Shown here piece after piece: positions 9,207 to 16,475 of a stretch of DNA of 64,000 nucleotides. Made by a program: the position numbers and the translations under genes. The number at the start of each line of letters is the position of its first letter. Position 1 is the first letter of the stretch. The stretch comes from Mitsuokella sp. oral taxon 131 str. W9106 (GTDB lineage Bacteria > Bacillota > Negativicutes > Selenomonadales > Selenomonadaceae): assembly GCF_000469545.1 (NCBI RefSeq), contig NZ_KI273056.1, positions 1 to 64,000 of the forward strand, read 5' to 3'. The notes beneath the pieces are model-generated. The model was given only the letters and a program-made list of their open reading frames with translations, ran no database searches and was not told the DNA's origin.

Positions 9207-10175
9207 TCATGCGATTTCGGATGTGCCCGAAAGGCGCACGCAGCCTTGCTCGCCCAGCTCTGCCATCGCCCATGCGTAGAGGTACTCCGTCGTGTGCGCA
9301 CCGCCCGAGACCGCGCCGTGGCGCAGCGCGAGCACGCCGTTCTCGTAGCGCGAGAGATGCACGCCGTCGTAGACGCACTGCGTCGTCGCGATGACGGCGA
9401 CGCCTTGTGACCGCGCGTAGTCGAGCGCAGCGATAAAGCTCTCCTCTGCCGCATCCGTCGGCACGCCGCCCGCGCCGAATCCTTCGAGGATGACGGCGCG
9501 GTAGCCCGTATTGACGAGCGCGCGCAAAAGCTCTGCCGATGCGCCGGGCACGAGCTTCAGCACGGCGACGCGCGTATCGAGCGCATCGCGCAGATGAAAC
9601 GGCTCTTTTGGCACCGCCCATTCCTTCTGCCAATGGAGCCTGCCACCGTGAAACAGCGCCGCCGCAGGCGCGCCGATGCTCGCGAATGCCGCGAACTGCT
9701 CCGTGCAGAGCTTGCGCGCGCGTGCGCCCTCGATGAGCTGCCCGCCGAACGCGACGAAGACGCCTGCCCTGCCGCTCACCGCCGCATGCGCGGCGATTTG
9801 GAGGTTCTGCTGTGCATCGCTTCCCACCTCCTCGACCGAGAGCTGCGAGCCCGTGAGCACGACCGGCACATCGATATGCGCCAGCATGATGGATAGTGCT
9901 GCCGCCGTGTACGCCATCGTGTCCGTGCCGTGCGTGACGATGAACCCGTCGTACGCTTCGCGGCGCGCCGCGACCGCGCGCGCCATCTCCTGCCAGTGAT
10001 GCGGCGCGAGGTTGCTCGAATCGAGCGCGAAAAGCTCCACCGCATCAAATGCTGCCTCATGCATGGCGGGCAAGTGAGCCGCCAGCGCCTGTCCCGCAAT
10101 GCTAGGCCGCATGCCGTCCGCCCCTTTGCGGCAGGCAATCGTTCCGCCCGTCGCGAGCATGCAAATGTTCTTCAT
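9207..10175 (-). CDS. ansA: L-asparaginase
   Basis: This 322-residue asparaginase hydrolyses asparagine to aspartate and ammonia. Both family signatures are present: LATGGTIAC with the catalytic Thr near the N-terminus, and VTHGTDTMAYTA with the second catalytic Thr-Asp pair at about residue 80. There is no signal peptide, pointing to the cytoplasmic (type I-like) enzyme. It is the first gene of the operon that continues, after 40 bases, into the molybdopterin oxidoreductase and the permease. Aspartate made here could feed the reductive fumarate pathway encoded elsewhere in the window (inference). Confidence 0.9.
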   Translation of the reverse strand: MKNICMLATGGTIACRKGADGMRPSIAGQALAAHLPAMHEAAFDAVELFALDSSNLAPHHWQEMARAVAARREAYDGFIVTHGTDTMAYTAAALSIMLAHIDVPVVLTGSQLSVEEVGSDAQQNLQIAAHAAVSGRAGVFVAFGGQLIEGARARKLCTEQFAAFASIGAPAAALFHGGRLHWQKEWAVPKEPFHLRDALDTRVAVLKLVPGASAELLRALVNTGYRAVILEGFGAGGVPTDAAEESFIAALDYARSQGVAVIATTQCVYDGVHLSRYENGVLALRHGAVSGGAHTTEYLYAWAMAELGEQGCVRLSGTSEIA

Positions 10176-10317
10176 GTCGTTTTCCCCCAGCTCTTTGCCG
10201 TGCGTCCATTTTCCCAGTACTCTTATTCTACCAACACTTTCGATAAAATGCTATGCTTTTTGTTTCCGCACAAGCGCCGCATCGAAAACATCGCGCACGA
10301 GACGGGAAATTGAGGGC

Positions 10318-10346
10318 TTGCACTTCGAAAGAAACCATGCTATACT
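10318..10346 (+). promoter_or_regulatory. Promoter of tRNA-Gly
   Basis: TTGCAC (10318-10323) and TATACT (10341-10346) with a 17-base spacer, 38 bases before the tRNA. Confidence 0.8.
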
Positions 10347-10383
10347 AGGCGGGTATCGAGGCGTCAGCGCGTCCCGATGCAAT

Positions 10384-10457
10384 GCGGGCATAGTTCATCG
10401 GTAGAATGAAAGCTTCCCAAGCTTTAGAGGTGGGTTCGATTCCCATTGCCCGCTCCA
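10384..10457 (+). tRNA. tRNA-Gly (anticodon CCC)
   Basis: The 74-nt cloverleaf has acceptor GCGGGCA pairing with TGCCCGC, discriminator T and an encoded CCA. The anticodon loop TTCCCAA gives CCC, reading GGG. The T-arm contains GGTTCGATTCC. Confidence 0.95.
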
Positions 10458-10483
10458 TATAAGAATTTAGAGCCGTCAAATCG

Positions 10484-10535
10484 CCAATACCCCCAAAAGC
10501 CAAACGGAATAAGGTTCGGCTTTTGGGGGTATTGG
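10484..10535. repeat. 18-bp perfect inverted repeat after tRNA-Gly
   Basis: CCAATACCCCCAAAAGCC at 10484-10501 is an exact reverse complement of 10518-10535, with a 16-base loop that itself has partial pairing. It begins 26 bases after the tRNA. There is no T-run on the tRNA strand, so it is an atypical terminator. It could be a repeat element or the edge of the AT-rich pectate lyase region. Confidence 0.8.
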
Positions 10536-10634
10536 CATGTCGAAATGCGGATCAAGCGATGCGATCCATCGCGAGCCCGTGCAGCGGATTGTACCGAAGC
10601 CGGATGGGCAAGTGCCGCCTGCGGCAGGATTCCA

Positions 10635-11912
10635 TTATCTTTCCATTGTATCTTTTGTATCTTTCCATACGCCTGCATGATTTAAAACTTCTTCCTTCAC
10701 CTCATTTACAGCATCGATCCCATCGTATAATTCGGGCGTCCAATCCACTTCTGTCAAGCCATCATCGAATGCAGCGATTTCCCGTCCATTGAAACGATTA
10801 TGGACCGTTGTAAGTTCTTTCCCGCCAAAGACTTTGACAAAATCCTTATAATCTCCACCTTCTATATCGGCAACATTGCTTTCCGCGTATATCTTGGAGC
10901 CTTTTCCAACGCCTAAAGAATAAGAATAACGGTATTCCCCGCTTTTATTGTCCGACCGATAATAATTATTATATAGGTGGACCTTTCCGAACCGTACTCT
11001 TGGCGCCCGCTGCACCAAATCATGGAAGTAATTATGATGCAACGTCACATTCAGTTTTCCTTCATCCTCTAGTTTTGAATCGCTGTTCCCTATCAAAATG
11101 GCCTTATTATGATGCTCAAAAATATTATAGGATAACGTGATGTAATCGGATTGATCCGTTATATCAACCAGCCCGTCCCGGTGCTCGTATTTGCGGTCAA
11201 AATAGGTTTCAGCCGTTTCCGGCCCGTCTCGAAAATGGCAATGATCGATCCATATATGCGTGCCTCCTTTTATGGAAATACAGTCATACTGCGAATTCCA
11301 GTTCCCTTCTTTTCCGTCTTTTGGATCCCATGCCGGGAAATAATCATACGGGGACTCAAACAGGATATTCCGGATGATCACATTATCCGCATCTATGATT
11401 AAATCGATTCCCTTCAATGCCGCATGTTCAATCCCGACGATACTGGTATTGGCAGGGACATGAACCGTGATATTTTCCGCTTGGTTTTTTTGGGATTGTT
11501 TTCTTTTTGCCTCCTGGTCTTCTTTCAAGCGTTCCGGTGCTGAACTTTGGGGAGTCTGTGCTTCTAAATAGTTTTGAAAATCATACCCATCTGCCATATA
11601 ATCTTCCATCTTGAGCGGGTTTCCCTGATCATCGGCATCAAAATCGATTGTCCCATAGAGCATCAAAATCTTAGGCTCCGTATTGTTTCTAGTTCCGAGC
11701 GCCGCAATAAATTCTTTTTTATTGGTAACGTTGACTATATTTTGCCGTACGGCGTCGGCTCCGCCTGTCGTCCCCCTGCCCTCTGAAGCAAATCCGTCAT
11801 GTTCAGGCAGTACTTCCCGAATAAAATCTGCTTTTTCAACAGGATTCCGTGCCGATAGCAGCATTAGGATCAGTCCAACCATTAGGCCAATGACGAAAAT
11901 CCTTTTTTTCAT
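10635..11912 (-). CDS. Secreted pectate lyase (polysaccharide lyase family 1)
   Basis: This 425-residue exported enzyme cleaves polygalacturonate by beta-elimination. An N-terminal signal peptide (MKKRIFVIGLMVGLILMLLS) is followed by the parallel beta-helix. Family motifs are present: WIDHCHFRDG, HRDGLVDITDQSDYITLS, and RAPRVRFGKVHLYNNYY, which contains the catalytic Arg and neighbouring substrate-binding residues. The start at 11912 is supported by GGAGAG 6 bases upstream; in-frame sequence above it is not coding-like. Base composition is clearly more AT-rich than either neighbour, and codon use differs (many A/T third positions), which suggests horizontal acquisition. It is divergent from the sensor kinase gene. 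Confidence 0.88.
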   Translation of the reverse strand: MKKRIFVIGLMVGLILMLLSARNPVEKADFIREVLPEHDGFASEGRGTTGGADAVRQNIVNVTNKKEFIAALGTRNNTEPKILMLYGTIDFDADDQGNPLKMEDYMADGYDFQNYLEAQTPQSSAPERLKEDQEAKRKQSQKNQAENITVHVPANTSIVGIEHAALKGIDLIIDADNVIIRNILFESPYDYFPAWDPKDGKEGNWNSQYDCISIKGGTHIWIDHCHFRDGPETAETYFDRKYEHRDGLVDITDQSDYITLSYNIFEHHNKAILIGNSDSKLEDEGKLNVTLHHNYFHDLVQRAPRVRFGKVHLYNNYYRSDNKSGEYRYSYSLGVGKGSKIYAESNVADIEGGDYKDFVKVFGGKELTTVHNRFNGREIAAFDDGLTEVDWTPELYDGIDAVNEVKEEVLNHAGVWKDTKDTMER

Positions 11913-12265
11913 GTTTCGCTCTCCTTCATGTCCTCCCCCTACGCAACTCCATTCCTTAAAGTCTCGCTGTCCAGGAAAGTCTCGCTGTTTCGATCCTGTT
12001 TCCTGCTCACGCGGCGAGAATCTTGCTGCACCTTGCCGGCGTAAAAACATCGAACCATGTTCCCGCCCGAAATCGGTCGAGCTCCAACACCGGCCGCAGT
12101 GATCCGGATAATCCAAAAGAAACGGTGGCAAAATTGACTGCTTTGCTTTAAAATGATTGGCAGTTGAATTCGTTGGATGTTTCATTGGCACGTAAATCTT
12201 ACCACAAAAAGCAGGCCATTTCACAGCCCCTTTCGGAGCATGCGCAGCAAGCAGGAGGCGATAGG
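11913..12265. promoter_or_regulatory. Divergent intergenic region with 13-bp direct repeats
   Basis: This region separates the pectate lyase gene (leftward) from the sensor kinase gene (rightward). AAAGTCTCGCTGT occurs twice, at 11958-11970 and 11976-11988, a period of 18 bases. The repeat lies about 50 bases upstream of the lyase start and may be a regulator site. No other gene is visible. Confidence 0.45.
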
Positions 12266-13804
12266 ATGCGAATTCGCGATGTTTCCCTCAGGACGCGCCT
12301 TTGGGCGGCAAATTTCCTCATGGTGCTCGTGCCGGTCTGCGCGCTCGCGATTTTGGGCGCGTCGCTCACGGCCTTCCTGCAGGTGTCGGGTGCGAGCCGC
12401 ATGAGTGCGCTTGCCATGCTGTGGCCGGAGAAAGGCCCTTCGCTGTCCGTGCAGTATCTCACCAGCGACCTGCGCGCAAGGGCGGCGCATCGCGGAGCGG
12501 ATGCGGGCGAAAAGAGGCAGAAGCACCCATCCAAAACAATTGCCAAAATGGCGGAGGACTGTGCCCTTTTGGAGCAGCAGGGACTTGCGGTTGCCATTTT
12601 GCAGCGCGGCGAGGTGCGCTACGTGACCGAGGGGCAGGATGTGCACGACTTGATGCGCCGCGTAGAAGACCATATCGGCAGGACGGGATCGGGCGACCGC
12701 TGGGACGAGACCGGGTTTTTCGCCCGATACGAGCCGCGCCCGCACGACATGGCCATTTTCATCGCGGGGCATCCCGCGCGCTACCCGGAAAGCGATGAGA
12801 CGGGGGCCTTGACCCCGAAAGACCTCCTAAAGGCCGCGCTCTGGACGATTCTCGCCCTCTCCATTGCCGTGACCATCCTGCTCGGCAGATGGCTTTCGCG
12901 TATGCTCAGCGAGCAGGTCCTCGCGCCGCTTTCCGCCCTGCGCAGCGCCTCGGCAGCGATCCGGGAGGGCGACCTAAACCATGCGCTTTCCGTCCGTGCG
13001 CAGGACGAGGTCGGCATGGCGTGCGCGGACTTCGAGCGCATGCGGCAGGATCTGAAGCGCGCGAAGGCGGAGGAAATCCGCTACGAGAACAATCGCAAGG
13101 AGCTCATCGCGGGCATCTCGCATGACCTTCGCACACCGCTTACGGCGCTCAAGGGCTACGTCAGCGGACTGCGCGACGGCATCGCGCAGACGCCCGTGAA
13201 ACGGCAGCACTACCTCGATATGATGCACGAGAGCGTCGAAACACTCGAGCATCTCGTCGGAAGCCTCTTCCTCTTCTCGAAGCTCGACCTCGGCAAAGTG
13301 CCGTTCCATTTGGAGCGGCTTCATCTCGCGCCGTATCTGGAACATTTCGTTGCCGAGCAGCGCGCCGCCTTTCGCGCGGACACAGAACTCTCCTTGCGCG
13401 CACCGGCGGCGCGGGATCTTGCCCTAGTGGATCCCATGCAGTTTGCACGCGTCCTGCGCAATCTCCTGGACAACAGCCGGAAATACCGCACGGGCGCAAA
13501 AGCGCGTGTGGAAATCCTGCTGGAACATCATGCGGGCACAATCCAGCTCACATGGCGCGATCACGGGCGCGGCGTCAAGGAGGAGCACCTCGCGAGGCTC
13601 TTTGCGAGCTTTTACCGCACCGACGAGGCACGCAGCAACGTCGCGGACGGGAGCGGGCTCGGGCTTGCCATCGCAAAGGCAATCATCACGGCCATGCAGG
13701 GGAGCATACGGGCAGAGCAGGCGCCCACTGGCGGACTCACCACCATCATCACGCTGCCGTGCGCCCAACCGGAAGCGGCAGAGCAGAAAGGAACATCGGC
13801 ATGA
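12266..13804 (+). CDS. HAMP-domain sensor histidine kinase
   Basis: This 512-residue membrane kinase autophosphorylates on His and passes phosphate to the response regulator that overlaps its 3' end. Order of parts: TM helix 1 (about 15-37), extracytoplasmic sensor region (about 40-185), TM helix 2 (188-207), HAMP linker (to about 262), then HisKA with the phosphoacceptor H286 in GISHDLRTPLTALKG. An HATPase domain follows, with N-box NLLDNSRKY and G-boxes DHGRGV and GSGLGLAIAKAI. ATG 12266 has AGGAGG seven bases upstream. The signal sensed cannot be read from the sequence. Control of the nearby PepSY remnant is suggested by operator repeats at 14738-14755. Confidence 0.9.
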   Translation: MRIRDVSLRTRLWAANFLMVLVPVCALAILGASLTAFLQVSGASRMSALAMLWPEKGPSLSVQYLTSDLRARAAHRGADAGEKRQKHPSKTIAKMAEDCALLEQQGLAVAILQRGEVRYVTEGQDVHDLMRRVEDHIGRTGSGDRWDETGFFARYEPRPHDMAIFIAGHPARYPESDETGALTPKDLLKAALWTILALSIAVTILLGRWLSRMLSEQVLAPLSALRSASAAIREGDLNHALSVRAQDEVGMACADFERMRQDLKRAKAEEIRYENNRKELIAGISHDLRTPLTALKGYVSGLRDGIAQTPVKRQHYLDMMHESVETLEHLVGSLFLFSKLDLGKVPFHLERLHLAPYLEHFVAEQRAAFRADTELSLRAPAARDLALVDPMQFARVLRNLLDNSRKYRTGAKARVEILLEHHAGTIQLTWRDHGRGVKEEHLARLFASFYRTDEARSNVADGSGLGLAIAKAIITAMQGSIRAEQAPTGGLTTIITLPCAQPEAAEQKGTSA

Positions 13805-14487
13805 AACAGCTGCTCCTCATAGAGGACGACCCGAAAATCGCGGAAATCGAGCGCGATTATTTGGAGGCAAACGGCTTTTCCGTGACGCATATCGCAGACG
13901 GCAAGGACGGCCTCGCCCATGCGCTCGAAAAGGACTACGCGCTGATCCTGCTCGACGTCATGCTGCCGAGGCTGGACGGCTTTTCCATCTGCCGCGCGAT
14001 CCGACGGGAAAAGGAAACGCCCATCCTCATGGTGACGGCGCGGCAGGAGGAAATCGACATCCTGCGCGGCCTTGGGATGGGCGCGAACGACTACATCATG
14101 AAGCCGTTCAACCCGAACGAGCTCGTCGCGCGGGTGCGCGCCCATATCGAGCGATACGAGAAGCTGACGGGCAGGGCGGAGGCGGCGCGCGCCATCTGCA
14201 TCGGCGCGCTCAAAATCGAGCCAGATACCTACCGCGTCTTCGTTGCGGGAAAGGAAGTGCGCCTCGCGCGCCGCGCGTTTGAGCTTCTATGTTTTCTCGC
14301 CGAGAACCCAAACCACGTATTTGACCGCGAAACGTTATTTGAAAAAGTCTGGGGATGCGACGCGATGGGCGACAACGCGACGGTCATGGTGCACATCAAC
14401 CGGATTCGCGAAAAAATCGAAAAAGACCCCGCGCACCCAGTCTACATCGAGACAGTGCGCGGGGCGGGCTATCGCTTCCGCAAGTAG
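13801..14487 (+). CDS. OmpR-family response regulator
   Basis: This 228-residue transcription factor has a receiver (1-120, acidic pair E8-D9-D10, phosphoacceptor D52 in LILLDVMLP, switch Lys K101 in MKPF) and a C-terminal winged-helix DNA-binding domain with HINRIREKIEKDP and TVRGAGYRF. Its ATG overlaps the kinase stop codon (ATGA), so it is translationally coupled to its partner. OmpR-type proteins bind direct repeats spaced one helical turn apart; such a repeat (AACCTAA, 11-base period) lies 250 bases downstream, in the promoter of the PepSY remnant. Confidence 0.93.
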   Translation: MKQLLLIEDDPKIAEIERDYLEANGFSVTHIADGKDGLAHALEKDYALILLDVMLPRLDGFSICRAIRREKETPILMVTARQEEIDILRGLGMGANDYIMKPFNPNELVARVRAHIERYEKLTGRAEAARAICIGALKIEPDTYRVFVAGKEVRLARRAFELLCFLAENPNHVFDRETLFEKVWGCDAMGDNATVMVHINRIREKIEKDPAHPVYIETVRGAGYRFRK

Positions 14488-14512
14488 CTTGCAAAAAGGA
14501 ACGTAATCGTTC

Positions 14513-14677
14513 TCAGGCCTTTGCGCTCAGCACCTCTCCGGTCACGGCATCGATGCGGAGCTTGTACTTCGCCTCGCCGACCTTGCAGCTCACACGGTAG
14601 ACGGGGCGGAAATCCGCCTCGTCCGCCATGGGCTTTGCGGGCGATTCGGGCAGTACAGCAGGATTTCCATGATGCAT
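14513..14677 (-). pseudogene. Truncated PepSY-domain gene remnant
   Basis: This 54-codon frame ends in a clear PepSY C-terminus (VYRVSCKVGEAKYKLRID then AVTGEVL). It lacks the usual signal peptide and the first half of the domain. The strong AAGGAGG sits only one base before its ATG (14677); the ATG at ideal distance (14669) opens a different, 26-codon frame. I infer an internal deletion or frameshift that left the promoter and 3' end. PepSY proteins are often targets of neighbouring two-component systems, and the control repeats upstream are still recognisable. It could still encode a short peptide. Confidence 0.5.
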
Positions 14678-14724
14678 TCCTCCTTATTTATACCAATTTA
14701 TACCAAGATTTCTTTGATGGTCTC

Positions 14725-14755
14725 AGTATAGGACGGAAACCTAAACAGAACCTAA
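14725..14755 (-). promoter_or_regulatory. Response-regulator direct repeats and -10 box of the PepSY remnant
   Basis: On the minus strand, two TTAGGTT copies (14749-14755 and 14738-14744, period 11) lie 7 bases upstream of TATACT (14730-14725). This is the classical layout for activation by an OmpR-family regulator, with the repeats replacing the -35 box. A tandem TTTATACCAA (14687-14706) follows in the leader. Confidence 0.65.
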
Positions 14756-14795
14756 CGCGAAAAAAAACCGTCCCTAAATTCTCCCTTTTCCATGC

Positions 14796-14845
14796 AAAAA
14801 AGCTGCTGCATCCTTGCAAGGCGAAGGACGCAGCAGCCTTTTCTT
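14796..14845 (-). terminator. Terminator of the sucrose PTS operon
   Basis: Arms at 14802-14815 and 14824-14837 pair with one mismatch. The minus-strand transcript ends in a T-run just after the GH32 gene. Confidence 0.85.
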
Positions 14846-14852
14846 TTTCCCA

Positions 14853-16304
14853 TCAAGGATCAAACCGTATCGCGTCGAGCTCCCAGACGCATCCCGTCAC
14901 GCTCTCCATCGGTGCATCCGATTCGAGAATGAGCTCCGGGCAAACCTCTTTTTCAGGGAATACGAAGAGAGACGCGGCTTCCTCGCCGTGCTGGAAGAAT
15001 GCCTCGACGGCGGTCTTGTCGACGAAGAGATGGAGGTGCAGCGTGCGGTCGGCGAACAGGCGGAAGCGTCGGATGCCGCGCCCGCCTTTTTTCATGCCCG
15101 TGCGGTCGATGGTCACGGCCTGTTCGTTCCGGTCATACGAAAAGACAAGTTTTTCCTGCCCGTATGTGAGCGTCGCGCTCACATGCCGCGCCTCGCCAAG
15201 CATGACGTTCAGCAGGACTTCCGAGCCAGCAAAGAGTGTCTCACGGACGCTTTTTTCCATCTCGGCGTCGATGCCCTTTGCCGTGCTTTCGATGCGCAGT
15301 GTGCGAAGTTCCTTTACGGGATGCGAATAGATATGCCCTTGCCGAAGCGTGAGGACACGCGGCATCGTCAGCGAGAAGCGCCAGCCTGCTTCCGCCGTCG
15401 GGTATTCCTCGTCCTTGTCCGGCATGCCCATCCAGCCAATCAGGATATGGCGCCCCTCGTGGCATACGACCTGCGGCGCGTAGAAATCAAATCCATGATC
15501 GAGTTCCTGGAACTTCGTATGCTGAAGCAGATCCATGCTGTCAAGCGACATGCGTCCCACGATGTAGCCCGCTTGATAGAGATTTTGCCGGTCGTATTCG
15601 CGCGCAGGAAGTCCCTGCGGGCAGAAGATGAGCACGTCATGGTCGCCGAAGCGCAGGAGATTCGGACATTCCCACATGTAGCCGAAGTCCGCAAGGCGCG
15701 TCTTTAGCTCGCCGCGATTCTTCCAGCCGCCTTTCTGCTCCTCGTAGAGGAGCGCCGTGCCGCGCGGGTGCTCCCCATCCGCCTGCGCGCCGATGATGAA
15801 GTAGCGCTTGCCGTGGCGGTAAAAGAGATACGGGTCGCGGAAATGTTCCGTGATGCCATCGGGCGAATCGGGAACGGCAATCGCATCCTTGCGGACCGTT
15901 CCGTCCGCTTCGAGCGTTCCGAAGCGCTGTGCGCTCGTGCGCACGCCGTCATTCTTTGCATTGCAGGTATAGCATACGCGCACGGCTCCGTCTTCGGCAA
16001 AGCCGCAGCCCGAATAGCAGCCGTCCTTGTCGTGTTCGTCGCTCGGCCACAGGGAAAGTTCCGGCACGCGGTAGTGGACGAAGTCGCGCGTTTTCGTATG
16101 TGCCCAGCATTTATTTTTGTGGACGCAGCCGAGCGGGTTCCACTGGAAAAAGATATGGTACTCGCCGCCTGCGCAGGAAAGCCCGTTCGGATCGTTGATC
16201 AGGCCAAACGGCATTTCGAGGTGGAAGCGGTTGTGCAGGGGGTGCGCGAAGGGAAGCCCTTCCGCCACTTTTTGGTCGATGGCTTTTTTGTCGAAGTGTT
16301 CCAT
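14853..16304 (-). CDS. scrB: Sucrose-6-phosphate hydrolase (GH32)
   Basis: This 483-residue glycoside hydrolase family 32 enzyme would split sucrose-6-phosphate delivered by the adjacent PTS into glucose-6-phosphate and fructose. The three acidic signatures are present: LINDPNG with the nucleophile Asp near residue 38, FRDPYLF, and the acid/base Glu in MWECPNL. A C-terminal beta-sandwich domain follows. There is no signal peptide, so it is cytoplasmic. Start supported by AGGAGG. It lies 171 bases downstream of the PTS gene in the same direction; that gap holds small dyads (16379-16391, 16410-16423), which may tune expression. A second GH32 gene of different type is at 49.2 kb. Confidence 0.9.
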   Translation of the reverse strand: MEHFDKKAIDQKVAEGLPFAHPLHNRFHLEMPFGLINDPNGLSCAGGEYHIFFQWNPLGCVHKNKCWAHTKTRDFVHYRVPELSLWPSDEHDKDGCYSGCGFAEDGAVRVCYTCNAKNDGVRTSAQRFGTLEADGTVRKDAIAVPDSPDGITEHFRDPYLFYRHGKRYFIIGAQADGEHPRGTALLYEEQKGGWKNRGELKTRLADFGYMWECPNLLRFGDHDVLIFCPQGLPAREYDRQNLYQAGYIVGRMSLDSMDLLQHTKFQELDHGFDFYAPQVVCHEGRHILIGWMGMPDKDEEYPTAEAGWRFSLTMPRVLTLRQGHIYSHPVKELRTLRIESTAKGIDAEMEKSVRETLFAGSEVLLNVMLGEARHVSATLTYGQEKLVFSYDRNEQAVTIDRTGMKKGGRGIRRFRLFADRTLHLHLFVDKTAVEAFFQHGEEAASLFVFPEKEVCPELILESDAPMESVTGCVWELDAIRFDP

Positions 16305-16475
16305 GCTTTGCCTCCTTTTTACGTTTCTCCAAAACGATATCTTCGGTATACGATGCGTACTACATTCGCATTTCGCGCCATACTGCGTATGGAGGCGGCA
16401 TCACATCGCGTTACAAACGTAACACGACCAACCCTTCCATTCGTTACAGACCGTTGTCCTTCCAATGGATTTCCC

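Noticed and set aside
10424-10678. 84-codon minus-strand frame ending GNGNRTHL
   Set aside because: It reads across the tRNA-Gly gene in reverse; such frames are a well-known tRNA-derived annotation artefact.
10384-12265. Full integrative element at tRNA-Gly
   Set aside because: No integrase gene and no second copy of the tRNA 3' end were found, so only a compositional island is claimed.
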